Positions 55,801 through 64,000 of a stretch of DNA of 64,000 bases are shown in pieces. This DNA comes from Sandaracinaceae bacterium (GTDB lineage Bacteria > Myxococcota_A > Polyangia > Polyangiales > Houyiibacteriaceae). The stretch's first letter is position 1, and each line of letters begins with the position of its first letter. Under the pieces are notes generated by a model. It was not told the DNA's origin. It saw only the letters and a program-made list of their open reading frames with translations, and did not search any database. A program made the position numbers and the translations under genes. Where the stretch lies: NCBI GenBank assembly GCA_016706685.1, contig JADJJE010000005.1, forward strand, positions 62,001-126,000. Direction: 5' to 3'.

Positions 55801-58609
55801 CAACCCCAACCGCCTGGTGAACACGGGCTGCGCGGAGGACGGCGGCACCTACTGCAACGGCGCGGGGAGCTGCGTGGAATGCAACGCCGGGAGCCAGTGC
55901 GGCACCAACACGTTCTGCGCTCAGTTCGCGTGCACCACGGGCGCGTGCGTGCAGACCAACACGGGCACGGGAGTGGACCTGCCGGGCGGCAGCCAGTCCC
56001 CCGGCGACTGTCAGGTGCTCGAGTGCAACGGCAGCGGCGCGGTGCGCTCGGCGGCCCTCAACACCGACGTGCCGAGCGACGGAAACTCCTGCACGCAGGA
56101 CGTGTGCACCGCAGGCGTGCCCAGCAACCCGAACCGGCCGCTCAACTACGTGTGCCGCAGCGGCGACTACTGCGACGGCGCCGGCACGTGCGTGGACTGC
56201 AACAGCGCCGACCAGTGCGGCACCGACAGCTTCTGCCGCAGCTACACGTGCAACGGCAACACGTGCGGCCAGGTGGACACCACCGCTGGCGTGGATCTCC
56301 CGGTGGGGAACCAGACCACGGGCGATTGCCAGGTGGTGGAGTGCAACGGCTTGGGCGCGCCCCGCAGCGTGGCGCTGAACACGGACGTGTTCGTGGACGG
56401 CATCGCCTGCACCGACGACCTGTGCACGGCTGGCGTGCCCAGCAACCCGGACACGGCCATGGGCGCCAGCTGCACCATGGGCGGGCGCTACTGCGATGGC
56501 GCGGGCAGCTGCCTCGAGTGCCTGACCGACGAGCAGTGCGGCACGACCACGTTCTGCCACACCTACACGTGCAACAGCGGCACGTGCGAGGAGAGCTTCC
56601 GGGGCGCAGGCGCCACGGTGCCCACCGGTCAGACGACCGGCGACTGCCGCTCGCTCGCGTGCAACGGCAGCGGAGGCGTGGTCTCTGCGCAGCTCAACAC
56701 CGACCTGCCGAACGACGCCAACGCGTGCACCAACGACACGTGCGTGGCGGGCACGCCCACCTACACCAACGCCACCAACGGCATCGCGTGCGGCATGAGC
56801 GGCATGTGCCTGAACGGCGGCTGCGTGGGCTGCGTGGCGGACGCGAACTGCGGCACCAGCAACTTCTGCGTGACCTACACGTGCGCCAGCAACTCGTGCC
56901 AGGTGGCCTACACCGCGAACGGCACACCGCTGCCGGGGCAGACGGCCGGCAACTGCCAGCGCCTCGAGTGCGACGGCGCGGGGGCCACCGTGTCGCGGGC
57001 CTTCAACAGCGACCTGCCGGTGGACGGCAACGCGTGCACCGCCGACGTGTGCACGGCCGGCGCACCCAGCAACCCGCCGGCGGCCCTGAACACCGCGTGC
57101 GGGACGGGTGACTTCTGCAACGGCGCCGGCAGCTGCGTGGACTGCAACAGCGCCACGCAGTGCGGCACCGCCACGTTCTGCCAGAGCTTCACGTGCAACA
57201 GCAACACCTGCGGCACCGTGAACGTGGCGTCTGGAACGGACCTGCCGCCGGGTGACCAGACCGCGGGCAACTGCCGCCTGCTGGAGTGCAACGGCGCGGG
57301 CGGCACCATGAACACCATCGCCAACACCGACGTGCCGAACGACAACAACGCGTGCACCACGGACACGTGCTCGGCGGGGACGCCCACGTTCACCAACGTG
57401 GCCATCAACACCGCGTGCGGGACCGGCGACTTCTGCAACGGCTCCGGCAGCTGTGTGGACTGCACCATGGCAAGCCAGTGTGGAACCACCACCTTCTGTC
57501 AGACGTTCACGTGCAACAGCAACACGTGCGGCGTGTCCAACATGGCCAACGGCACCGCGCTGCCCGCGGGGATGCAGGTGACGGGCAACTGCCGTGAGCT
57601 GCGCTGCAACGGTGTGGGTGGCACCACCAACGCGGTGCTGGACAGCGACGTGTTCGTCGACGGCAACTCGTGCACCAACGACATCTGTACGTCCGGCACC
57701 CCCAGCAACCCGAACAGCGCCATCAACACCGCGTGCGGCAGCGGCGACTTCTGCAACGGCTCGGGCACGTGCGTGGACTGTACGACGGCAACCCAGTGCC
57801 CGAACGGAAACCAGTGCCAGAGCCGAACGTGCACGGGGAACAGCTGCGGGCTGAACAACTTGGTCGGCGGGTCGCCCTGCAACGACGGGTCCTTCTGCAC
57901 GCTCACGGACACCTGCAACGGCTCGGGCATGTGCGGTGGCACGGGAGGCCCGTGCAACTCGCAGTGTCAGACTTGCAACGACACGTCGGACGTGTGTGTC
58001 GACCGCTCGAACGGGTTCACGTGCACGGACAACGCGTTCTGCACGTCGGGCGACAGCTGCCAGGGCGGCGCGTGTTCGCCTGGCGGCGGGAGCCCGTGCG
58101 ACTCGCAGTGCGAGACGTGCAACGAATCCGGCGACTCGTGTCCCAATATCTCGGCGGGTACCGCCTGCACCACGCCTGCGAGCGGGCGCAACAACGTGTG
58201 CCACGTGGCGCAATGTGACGGTGGCGGCACCTGCGGCTACCGCGTGAACCGCTTCCCGGGCGGGTCCATGACGGCGGGCAGTTCGCCCGCCTCCTACCCC
58301 ACGCCCACCACCACGACCTTCAGCACATGCCTGGGCTGCCACGGCACGGGCTCGACCTATGGGGCGTTCAGCTTCGACGAGGCGTGGTCCGAGGACAGCG
58401 ACGACACGGTATTCGACTACTACTGCCCGAACTGGAACTCCAATCCGAACGCCAGCTACTACGGCGCTCGGCGTGGAGGCTGCCTACTGCGCCTCGTGGA
58501 CCTCGGCACCATGCCGCAGGGCTCGCCGGGGACCTGGATCTACCAGGACGAGTACCTGCAGTGGTACTGCAGCAGCAGCGGCCCGGGCGGTGGCCTCTTC
58601 GGGTTCTGA
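52855..58609 (+). CDS. second giant Cys-rich repeat lipoprotein with cytochrome c-like end (frame break in signal peptide)
   Basis: Paralogue of the gene before it, with about 15 Cys-rich units whose first nine follow the same order as in the larger protein. ATG 52855 (MARTSWIAVWVVMLGG) leads into an 8-G run (52896-52903). With seven G the signal peptide continues GLSLGAVGC|GGDG with a proper lipobox; with eight it does not. The open frame as given starts only at GTG 52919, without a signal. Corrected length is 1917 residues. The end domain has CLGCH (58328-58342), then GTMPQGSPG, WIYQDEYLQWYCSSSGPGGG, closely matching the first protein. A surface redox or adhesive stalk is inferred. Confidence 0.83.
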
Positions 58610-58619
58610 CGGCGGACGG

Positions 58620-59762
58620 CTAGGGCGCCATGTGCGCGGCGCCCTCGGCCGCGCGCTCGGCTTCCGTCTCGGTCTCGGCCCCACGGTGCTGATGGCTGGG
58701 CATGGGCGGCGGCGGCAGCGTGATGGCACGCAGCACCTCGAGGGGCTGCATCTGCACCTGGTGCCGCTCACGCAGCTGCGTGATGTACGCGCGATAGGCT
58801 CCGTCGCGCCGCTCCACCGCCAGGCGCCGGCGCACCGAGGCCTCCACGTCCTCGAAGCTGGGGCTGGCACCTTCGCGGATGCCCGTGAGGCGCACCACGC
58901 TGTAGCGCAGGCCGGCGGTGGTGGTGAGCTCGAGCGGCTCCCGCGCCACCGGCTCTTCGCGCGTGAGCGTGAAGGCCAGCTGCGCGATGGTCTCGTTGAC
59001 CGCCACGTCGGTGCCGCCCGCAGCGCGCCCATCGGCGGCGAAGAAGCCGAGGTCACCGCCGCGCTGGTTGGTCTCGGTGTCCAGGCTCTCGGCCTGCGCC
59101 AGCCTGCGGAACACGCGCAGGTCACCGGCGCGCACCTGCGTCAGCAACGCGGCCGCCTGCTCGCGTGACTCCACCAAGATGTGCGAGACGCGGCGCTGCT
59201 CGGCGCGCACGAACAGCTCCTGATGCGAGTCGAAGTAGGCGCGGGCGTCTGCGGTGGTGATCTGTGTGGGCCCGTTCAGTTCGTCCACCTGCCGCCGCAC
59301 CACCGCGGCCACCAGGTGGCGGTCCACCAGGGTGCGCACGGACGCCTTGTCTCCATAGCCCCGCTCGCTGGCAGCGTGCGCCAGCAGCTTGGCGCGGAAC
59401 AGCTCGCGCGCGTGGGCGACCAGCCGCTCGCGGTCCTCGAACTGGCGGCGCGCAAAAGGTGACCGTCGCTGGATGTCGTCTTCGATCTCGCCGAGCGTGA
59501 GCGTGACCTGCCCCAGCCGCGAGAACACCCGGGCCCGCCGCGCCGTGCGGGCCGCGTCGTCCGCCGGTGCCGGCACGGGCTGCGACTCGGTGTCACCCGC
59601 GGGCTCCGCAGCCACAGCAGCGGGCGGTGCAGCCCTGCGACCCGCGGCGGGCGCCGTGGGGGCCTGCCCGTGCGCGGCGTCACCCAGCAACGACGCGCCG
59701 CCGAGGGAAAGCAGCAGCGAGAGCGTGGTGAGCGCCCGGCGAACGGTCTTCCTGCGCACCAT
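58620..59762 (-). CDS. exported peptidyl-prolyl isomerase (parvulin/SurA-like)
   Basis: 380 residues. ATG 59762, two bases after the stop of the outer-membrane protein gene, begins a signal peptide (RRALTTLSLLLSLGGASLLG, then AAHGQ|AP). After a Pro/Ala linker comes a SurA-type N-terminal region (LTLGEIEDDIQRRSPFARRQ). The parvulin domain covers residues about 205-310 (RRVSHILVESREQAAALLTQ, FRRLAQAESLDTETNQRGGD, LGFF). It should assist folding of outer-membrane proteins in the periplasm. Pairing with an outer-membrane protein in one operon fits that role. The tail is Glu/Ala-rich and probably disordered. Confidence 0.88.
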   Translation of the reverse strand: MVRRKTVRRALTTLSLLLSLGGASLLGDAAHGQAPTAPAAGRRAAPPAAVAAEPAGDTESQPVPAPADDAARTARRARVFSRLGQVTLTLGEIEDDIQRRSPFARRQFEDRERLVAHARELFRAKLLAHAASERGYGDKASVRTLVDRHLVAAVVRRQVDELNGPTQITTADARAYFDSHQELFVRAEQRRVSHILVESREQAAALLTQVRAGDLRVFRRLAQAESLDTETNQRGGDLGFFAADGRAAGGTDVAVNETIAQLAFTLTREEPVAREPLELTTTAGLRYSVVRLTGIREGASPSFEDVEASVRRRLAVERRDGAYRAYITQLRERHQVQMQPLEVLRAITLPPPPMPSHQHRGAETETEAERAAEGAAHMAP

Positions 59763-59764
59763 GG

Positions 59765-60865
59765 TCAGTTGACGCCGATAGCGATGCCGCCACCCACGTA
59801 GATGCCGCTGAAGATGTCGAAGCCCACGTCGGCGCGGATGACCAGCTGGTGGATGGGCTTGATGCGCAACGAGATCTGCGGCGCCAAGCGGAACCACAGG
59901 TTGGGCACGCTGCCGCCGTCGAACCATTGGCGGGCGATGACGCCGTAGTGCGCGCCCTCTTCGCCGTCTTCGTTGGTGATGGGCTCGTTGCCTGGATCGC
60001 CCATGGCCCCCTGGCAGTAGCCGGCGATGCCGAGGCCATTGGAGCGCGCGAAGTCGATGCTGTCGCCGGGCTGAGCGCCGCCCGGCCCGCCCCCGACCAC
60101 GGGCGTGGTGCAAGCCGCGAAGCCGCCGTTCTCACTGGGGTATGCCTCGGTGCGGATCATGTCACCGAACACGTAGCCCACGCCCAAGCCCAAGCCGTAC
60201 TCGAGCCCGATGTAGTCGTTGAACATGGTGCTCCACAGGAAGGTGGTGCCCACGAGAACGGCGCGCAGGTTGCTGTCGATGATCTCCACGTCGTCGGGCG
60301 GATCGCCGTTGGCGAGGAAGGGACCGACCGTGGTGAAGTCCGCGTACCAGGCGCTGGCGATGATCTCGAACGAGTCGCGGCGAATGGTGAGCTCGATGCC
60401 GGCCTGCGGGTTGGCCACCGAGGGGGCCTCCTGCACGAAGAGCTCGATCATGCCGGCGGGGATGAAGTGATGGCGATAGAAGCCACCCAGGAAGTAGTAG
60501 CGCTTGTTCGGGTCTTCGTACGGGTCCGTGCCGCGGCGCACGGTCTCGACGCCGTAGGCCTGCTCGGTGAGGACCTGCTCGTCCGAGATGATGCCGCTCT
60601 GCGTGACGTCGGCGGTGTCCACGCTGCCGTCGGGCCGACGCGTGGTCTCGGTGGGCGCAAACGGCGTGGTGCCGTCACCCGTGTCGCCCTCACCTGCAGG
60701 CGGCGGCGGAGGAGGGGTGGCGGGGTCCGAGGGGCCCGCTTCGGGGGAAGCCGGATCCGTGCCCGGGGGTTCGCCCGCGGCGGCCTGCGCGCTCACACCG
60801 AGCGGGGTGGCGGCGACGCCCAAGACGCACAAGACGAGTGAGATCCACGAGCGGTACTGCGACAT
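59765..60865 (-). CDS. putative outer-membrane beta-barrel protein
   Basis: 366 residues from ATG 60865; signal peptide SWISLVLCVLGVAATPLGVSAQ. A Pro-rich, disordered stretch follows (PSDPATPPPPPPAGEGDTGD). From residue about 115 to the end there are alternating amphipathic strands with aromatic belts (RYYFLGGFYRHHFIPAGMIE, SFEIIASAWYADF, YIGLEYGLGLGVGYVFGDMI). The final strand (VGFDIFSGIYVGGGIAIGVN) is typical of barrel proteins. A disulphide loop (ACTTPVV...AGYCQ) probably lies on the outside. The substrate or role is unknown. It is translated just before the SurA-like isomerase. Confidence 0.75.
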   Translation of the reverse strand: MSQYRSWISLVLCVLGVAATPLGVSAQAAAGEPPGTDPASPEAGPSDPATPPPPPPAGEGDTGDGTTPFAPTETTRRPDGSVDTADVTQSGIISDEQVLTEQAYGVETVRRGTDPYEDPNKRYYFLGGFYRHHFIPAGMIELFVQEAPSVANPQAGIELTIRRDSFEIIASAWYADFTTVGPFLANGDPPDDVEIIDSNLRAVLVGTTFLWSTMFNDYIGLEYGLGLGVGYVFGDMIRTEAYPSENGGFAACTTPVVGGGPGGAQPGDSIDFARSNGLGIAGYCQGAMGDPGNEPITNEDGEEGAHYGVIARQWFDGGSVPNLWFRLAPQISLRIKPIHQLVIRADVGFDIFSGIYVGGGIAIGVN

Positions 60866-60940
60866 TGGTCCTCCGAGCCCTGCAGCGTGGCAGGAGCGCG
60901 ATCAGTCAAGAGTGACGGCAACTGGCCGGAGTGTAGCGCG

Positions 60941-62017
60941 TCACGGGAAAAGCATCACCTCACGCGCGATGTCTTGCCACCAATCGGTGCCACCGCCCAG
61001 CTCGATGACCAAGATGGCCTCCGCCGCCGCCTGGTCGGGGCGCAGGCCGTCCGCCACCAGCCAGGCGTGCACGGTCTCGAACAGCTGCACGCGCGTGGCG
61101 AGCTCCGCGCGGAAGTTGGCGAAGGGGAACTCGTCGATCCAGTGCATGGCCCAGATCTGGTCCAGCACGAAGTCCACGAGCATGGTCAGTGGCTCCTGCA
61201 CAGCCGTGGAGCGGGCGGTGCCGCGCTCGAACGCGTCGCGCCAGGGCGGCGGTGCAGCACCGGGCCTCCGGGTCGCGCCGTCTGCCTCGGGCTCGCAGTG
61301 CGCCAGGATCGCGCTGGCCAGGAGACGCATGACGTGCTCGAGCCGGGTCTGACCCGAGAGCCCGCGCAGCTGCCTGGCCAACGCGGGCCAGCTGCCCTTT
61401 TGCAGCGGGGGAAACGACACGGGATGCAGCGCCAGCCGGATCTCGGCCACACTCGCGGCGCGTTCGACGGCGGTCATGAGCGCGCGCTCCTGCTCGCGGT
61501 ACGCGGCGAAGGGCAGCGTCTCGCCGGCAGCGATGGGCACCTTGCGACCCACGCGCGCCACCGGGGCGAGCTTTCCGCGCTGCGTCACTGCGGGGAGCGC
61601 GTCGGCCACGGTCAGCACGGGGCGCTCACCCAGGGTGCGGCACGGGCACTTGTGCTCGGTGGTCACGCGCCCGCCCTCGGGCGTGGCGGTCAGGCTGATG
61701 GGGAACTGCTTGCACGCCAGCGGCTTGAGCAGCCCACCGAGCGGCTCGTGCACAGCACAACGGCCCTCTTCGAGGAAGATGCAGGTGCCCGAGCCGGCGC
61801 GCATGACCAGCACGTGAACGTCGTCGCGCGGGTCGTGCGCCACGATGCCGTCGTGCAGCACCCGCAGGCGGGCGCGCTCCGACAGGCGAATGGGCCCGAT
61901 GGCGTGGATGTCGGTGCAGCACAAGCCGTCGCCGAAGCAGGCGTAGCGCGCGCCCTCGCGCACGCGCACGGGCTCACACAGGGCACCGTCGAGGCTGGGG
62001 AGGGGGAAGAATGACAT
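60941..62017 (-). CDS. YkgJ-type zinc/iron-chelating Cys-cluster protein
   Basis: 358 residues. The N-terminal 140 residues have the Cys-cluster pattern C-x4-5-CC...C...C...C...C-P-C: YACFGDGLCCTDIHAIGP, GTCIFLEEGRCAVHE, LACKQFP and HKCPCRTLG. This pattern is annotated as a putative zinc- or iron-chelating domain (YkgJ). The C-terminal 200 residues are helical and have no recognisable motif. No signal peptide, so probably cytoplasmic. It is 31 bases upstream of nothing obvious: the next gene on this strand, towards lower coordinates, is the outer-membrane protein 75 bases away. The sctR gene lies just before it in the direction of transcription, separated by 31 bases, so the pair may be co-transcribed. 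Confidence 0.82.
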   Translation of the reverse strand: MSFFPLPSLDGALCEPVRVREGARYACFGDGLCCTDIHAIGPIRLSERARLRVLHDGIVAHDPRDDVHVLVMRAGSGTCIFLEEGRCAVHEPLGGLLKPLACKQFPISLTATPEGGRVTTEHKCPCRTLGERPVLTVADALPAVTQRGKLAPVARVGRKVPIAAGETLPFAAYREQERALMTAVERAASVAEIRLALHPVSFPPLQKGSWPALARQLRGLSGQTRLEHVMRLLASAILAHCEPEADGATRRPGAAPPPWRDAFERGTARSTAVQEPLTMLVDFVLDQIWAMHWIDEFPFANFRAELATRVQLFETVHAWLVADGLRPDQAAAEAILVIELGGGTDWWQDIAREVMLFP

Positions 62018-62048
62018 GGTTCAGCGTCCGCACGGCGGACCACGAGGC

Positions 62049-62825
62049 TCAGGGAGCGTACCCCAGCACCAGCGCGCGGGAGAGCAGATAGAACCCGTCG
62101 ATCATGACGAACAGCAGCAGCTTGAACGGCAGCGAGACCGTGGTGGGCGACATCATGTGCATGCCCAGCGCCAGCAGGATGTTGGCGATGACCATGTCGA
62201 CGATCAGGAACGGCAGGAAGATGAGGAAGCCGATCTGGAACGCCTCGGCCAGCTCCGTGACCACGAACGCGGGCAAGACCACCAGCAGGTCGTCGGGCTG
62301 CACCGCGTCTCGGTCCCCAGGGTCTCGCGCGCGCCGCGCCAAGTCGAAGAAGAGCACGCGCTCGCGCTCGCCCGCGTTGTGCGTGAGGAAGGCCACCAGC
62401 GGCGCGCTCCCCAAGGTGACGGCCTCGAAGACCGCATCCAGGCTCTCGCCCTCGAGCGGAGCCTGACGGTCCACGCGCACCATGGCTGGAGCGGCCGCGT
62501 CCACCACGCGCGAGAACACGGGCGCCATGACGTAGAGCGAGAGCACGGCCGCGAGGGCCGAGAGGATCATGCCCGAGGGCACTTGGCCTGCGCCGAGCGC
62601 GTTGCGCAGCAGCGAAAAGACCACCGACATCTTGGTGAAGCTGGTCATGGTCATGAACGCGAACGGCAGCAGCGTGAGCGCCACGAGCGCCACCATGGAG
62701 ACCACCGGCTGACCCGCGAACGAGCCAGCCTCGGGCGCCGCGCTGGGCTGCGCCAACACGCTGCTGGTCCACCCGAGCGTCCCGAGCGCGAGTGCGGTGG
62801 CGATGGGCCAGAGGCGATGTCGCAT
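62049..62825 (-). CDS. sctR: type III secretion export apparatus protein SctR (FliP family)
   Basis: 258 residues from ATG 62825. A signal-like N-terminus (LWPIATALALGTLGWTSSVL AQ) precedes the FliP/YscR core: VALTLLPFAFMTMTSFTKMS, VVFSLLRNALG, PSGMILSALAAVLSLYVMAP, VVLPAFVVTELAEAFQIGFL, FLPFLIVDMVIANILLALGM and the family signature MHMMSPTTVSLPFKLLLFV. In type III systems it forms the central inner-membrane export pore with SctS and SctT. No flagellar or other secretion gene is visible in this window, so flagellar FliP cannot be excluded on context. The MSPTTVSLPFKL ending is closer to the non-flagellar type in my judgement. Divergent from the thioesterase gene. Confidence 0.85.
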   Translation of the reverse strand: MRHRLWPIATALALGTLGWTSSVLAQPSAAPEAGSFAGQPVVSMVALVALTLLPFAFMTMTSFTKMSVVFSLLRNALGAGQVPSGMILSALAAVLSLYVMAPVFSRVVDAAAPAMVRVDRQAPLEGESLDAVFEAVTLGSAPLVAFLTHNAGERERVLFFDLARRARDPGDRDAVQPDDLLVVLPAFVVTELAEAFQIGFLIFLPFLIVDMVIANILLALGMHMMSPTTVSLPFKLLLFVMIDGFYLLSRALVLGYAP

Positions 62826-62923
62826 GGTGTGCGATGATGAAGGCGCGCGGAGCACAGTCAACCCGAGCCCGGCCCGCCGGCGCGGGTATAGGAAGCAGCG
62901 CGCAGCCGTGATAGGGATCCCAC

Positions 62924-63412
62924 GTGCCTGACGCCAGCAAGGACTACGCACCCGGCCTCAACGAGCGGCTGGGGGGCTACGACTCCGTGATGGGGCTGCG
63001 CTTCGTGCGCGCCACGCTCGATGAGATCGTCGCCGAGATGCCCATCACACCCCAGCACCACCAGCCGTACGGCCTGGTGCACGGCGGCGTCTATGCCGGC
63101 ATCGTGGAGACGCTGTGCAGCGTCGGCGCTGCGCTGAACGCGCTGGCGACGGGGCGCTCGGCCGTGGGGCTCGAGAACTCCACGTCGTTCGTGCGCGCCG
63201 CCCGTGAGGGGACGCTGCACGCGCGCGCCGTGCCGCTCATTCGCGGCCGACGCACGCAGGTGTGGGAGGCACGCATCGAAGACGGCGAAGGCAACCTCCT
63301 GGCCCACGGCAAGGTGCGCATGCTGTGCCTCGAGTCCGGAGCCGCCATGGCCGGCGAGCCCGTGCATGCGGAGAAACCCGCGCTCACGAACCCGAGCTCC
63401 CCTTCGGGCTGA
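62924..63412 (+). CDS. PaaI-type hotdog-fold thioesterase
   Basis: 162 residues from GTG 62924. The hotdog fold is marked by HHQPYGLVHGGVYAGIVETL, with the HGG motif and downstream catalytic-helix acid, and later SVGAALNALATGRSAVGLEN and RAREGTLHARAVPLIRG-like strands. GKVRMLCLES is the final strand. Members hydrolyse acyl-CoA or hydroxybenzoyl-CoA thioesters; the substrate is not evident. A link with the acyl-CoA dehydrogenases 23 kb away is not implied. It is 12 bases upstream of the kinase gene on the same strand. Confidence 0.85.
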   Translation: MPDASKDYAPGLNERLGGYDSVMGLRFVRATLDEIVAEMPITPQHHQPYGLVHGGVYAGIVETLCSVGAALNALATGRSAVGLENSTSFVRAAREGTLHARAVPLIRGRRTQVWEARIEDGEGNLLAHGKVRMLCLESGAAMAGEPVHAEKPALTNPSSPSG

Positions 63413-63424
63413 GCCACTCACGCG

Positions 63425-64000
<576 letters not shown>

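Noticed and set aside
54245..58342. 1365-codon minus-strand open frame opposite the second giant gene
   Set aside because: Same mirror effect; no ribosome site or recognisable motif.

Overview
The window is very GC-rich, gene-dense DNA. It looks like a chromosome segment of a myxobacterium-like organism (Polyangia; a Sandaracinus-type relative is my best guess). The evidence is the number of lipoprotein signal peptides, Cys-rich secreted proteins, C-terminal tails resembling MYXO-CTERM sorting signals, soluble Hanks-type Ser/Thr kinases (one fused to a receiver domain), FHA and TPR proteins, and a type III secretion export gene. The species assignment is inference; the features are read from the sequence. 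No stretch longer than about 260 bases lacks a gene.

Layout. 1-5.5 kb: 3' part of uvrA, a secreted L,D-transpeptidase, a small lipoprotein and murI. 5.6-8.8 kb: a signalling group (kinase-receiver fusion, TPR protein, double-FHA tail-anchored protein). 8.8-10.5 kb: an unrecognised gene and a Kazal-domain lipoprotein. 10.5-13.3 kb: an overlapping corrinoid salvage operon, cbiZ-cbiB-cobD. 13.3-27.4 kb, all on the minus strand: the classic transcription/translation block tRNA-Thr(TGT)-Tyr-Gly-Thr(GGT)-tuf-rpmG-tRNA-Trp-secE-nusG-rplK-rplA-rplJ-rplL-rpoB-rpoC, with a good sigma-70 type promoter in front, a hairpin between rplL and rpoB and a terminator after rpoC. 27.4-36.1 kb: surface and lipoprotein genes, an ECF-like sigma factor, a 994-aa Cys-rich-headed lipoprotein, an FG-GAP/ASPIC protein and a TM2 protein. 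36.2-39.9 kb: two acyl-CoA dehydrogenase subunits whose operon end has been rearranged. A 96% identical copy of the last 307 bases of the first dehydrogenase gene lies beyond an inserted nucleotidyltransferase cassette with an in-frame TAG. 40-44.3 kb: a lipoprotein with four knottin-like Cys modules, a VOC protein, a PlsC-type acyltransferase and TPR/2TM membrane proteins. 44.4-58.6 kb: two paralogous giant lipoproteins built from about 23 and 15 copies of a roughly 106-residue Cys-rich unit, each ending in a c-type cytochrome-like domain (CxxCH plus a downstream MP). 58.6-64 kb: a SurA-like isomerase with an outer-membrane protein, a Cys-cluster protein, sctR, a PaaI-type thioesterase and the start of another kinase.

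The most novel part is the giant-lipoprotein pair: a long disulphide-rich stalk anchored by lipid at one end and carrying a probable haem at the other. Together with the knottin-like and Kazal lipoproteins it suggests a heavily disulphide-bonded cell surface.

Caution on sequence quality. Five single-base frame breaks are visible: two in rpoB, one in the knottin lipoprotein and one in each giant gene. All are compatible with homopolymer or doublet length errors. Because rpoB is essential, they are more likely consensus errors than biology, and the nonsense codon in the nucleotidyltransferase should be judged with that in mind.
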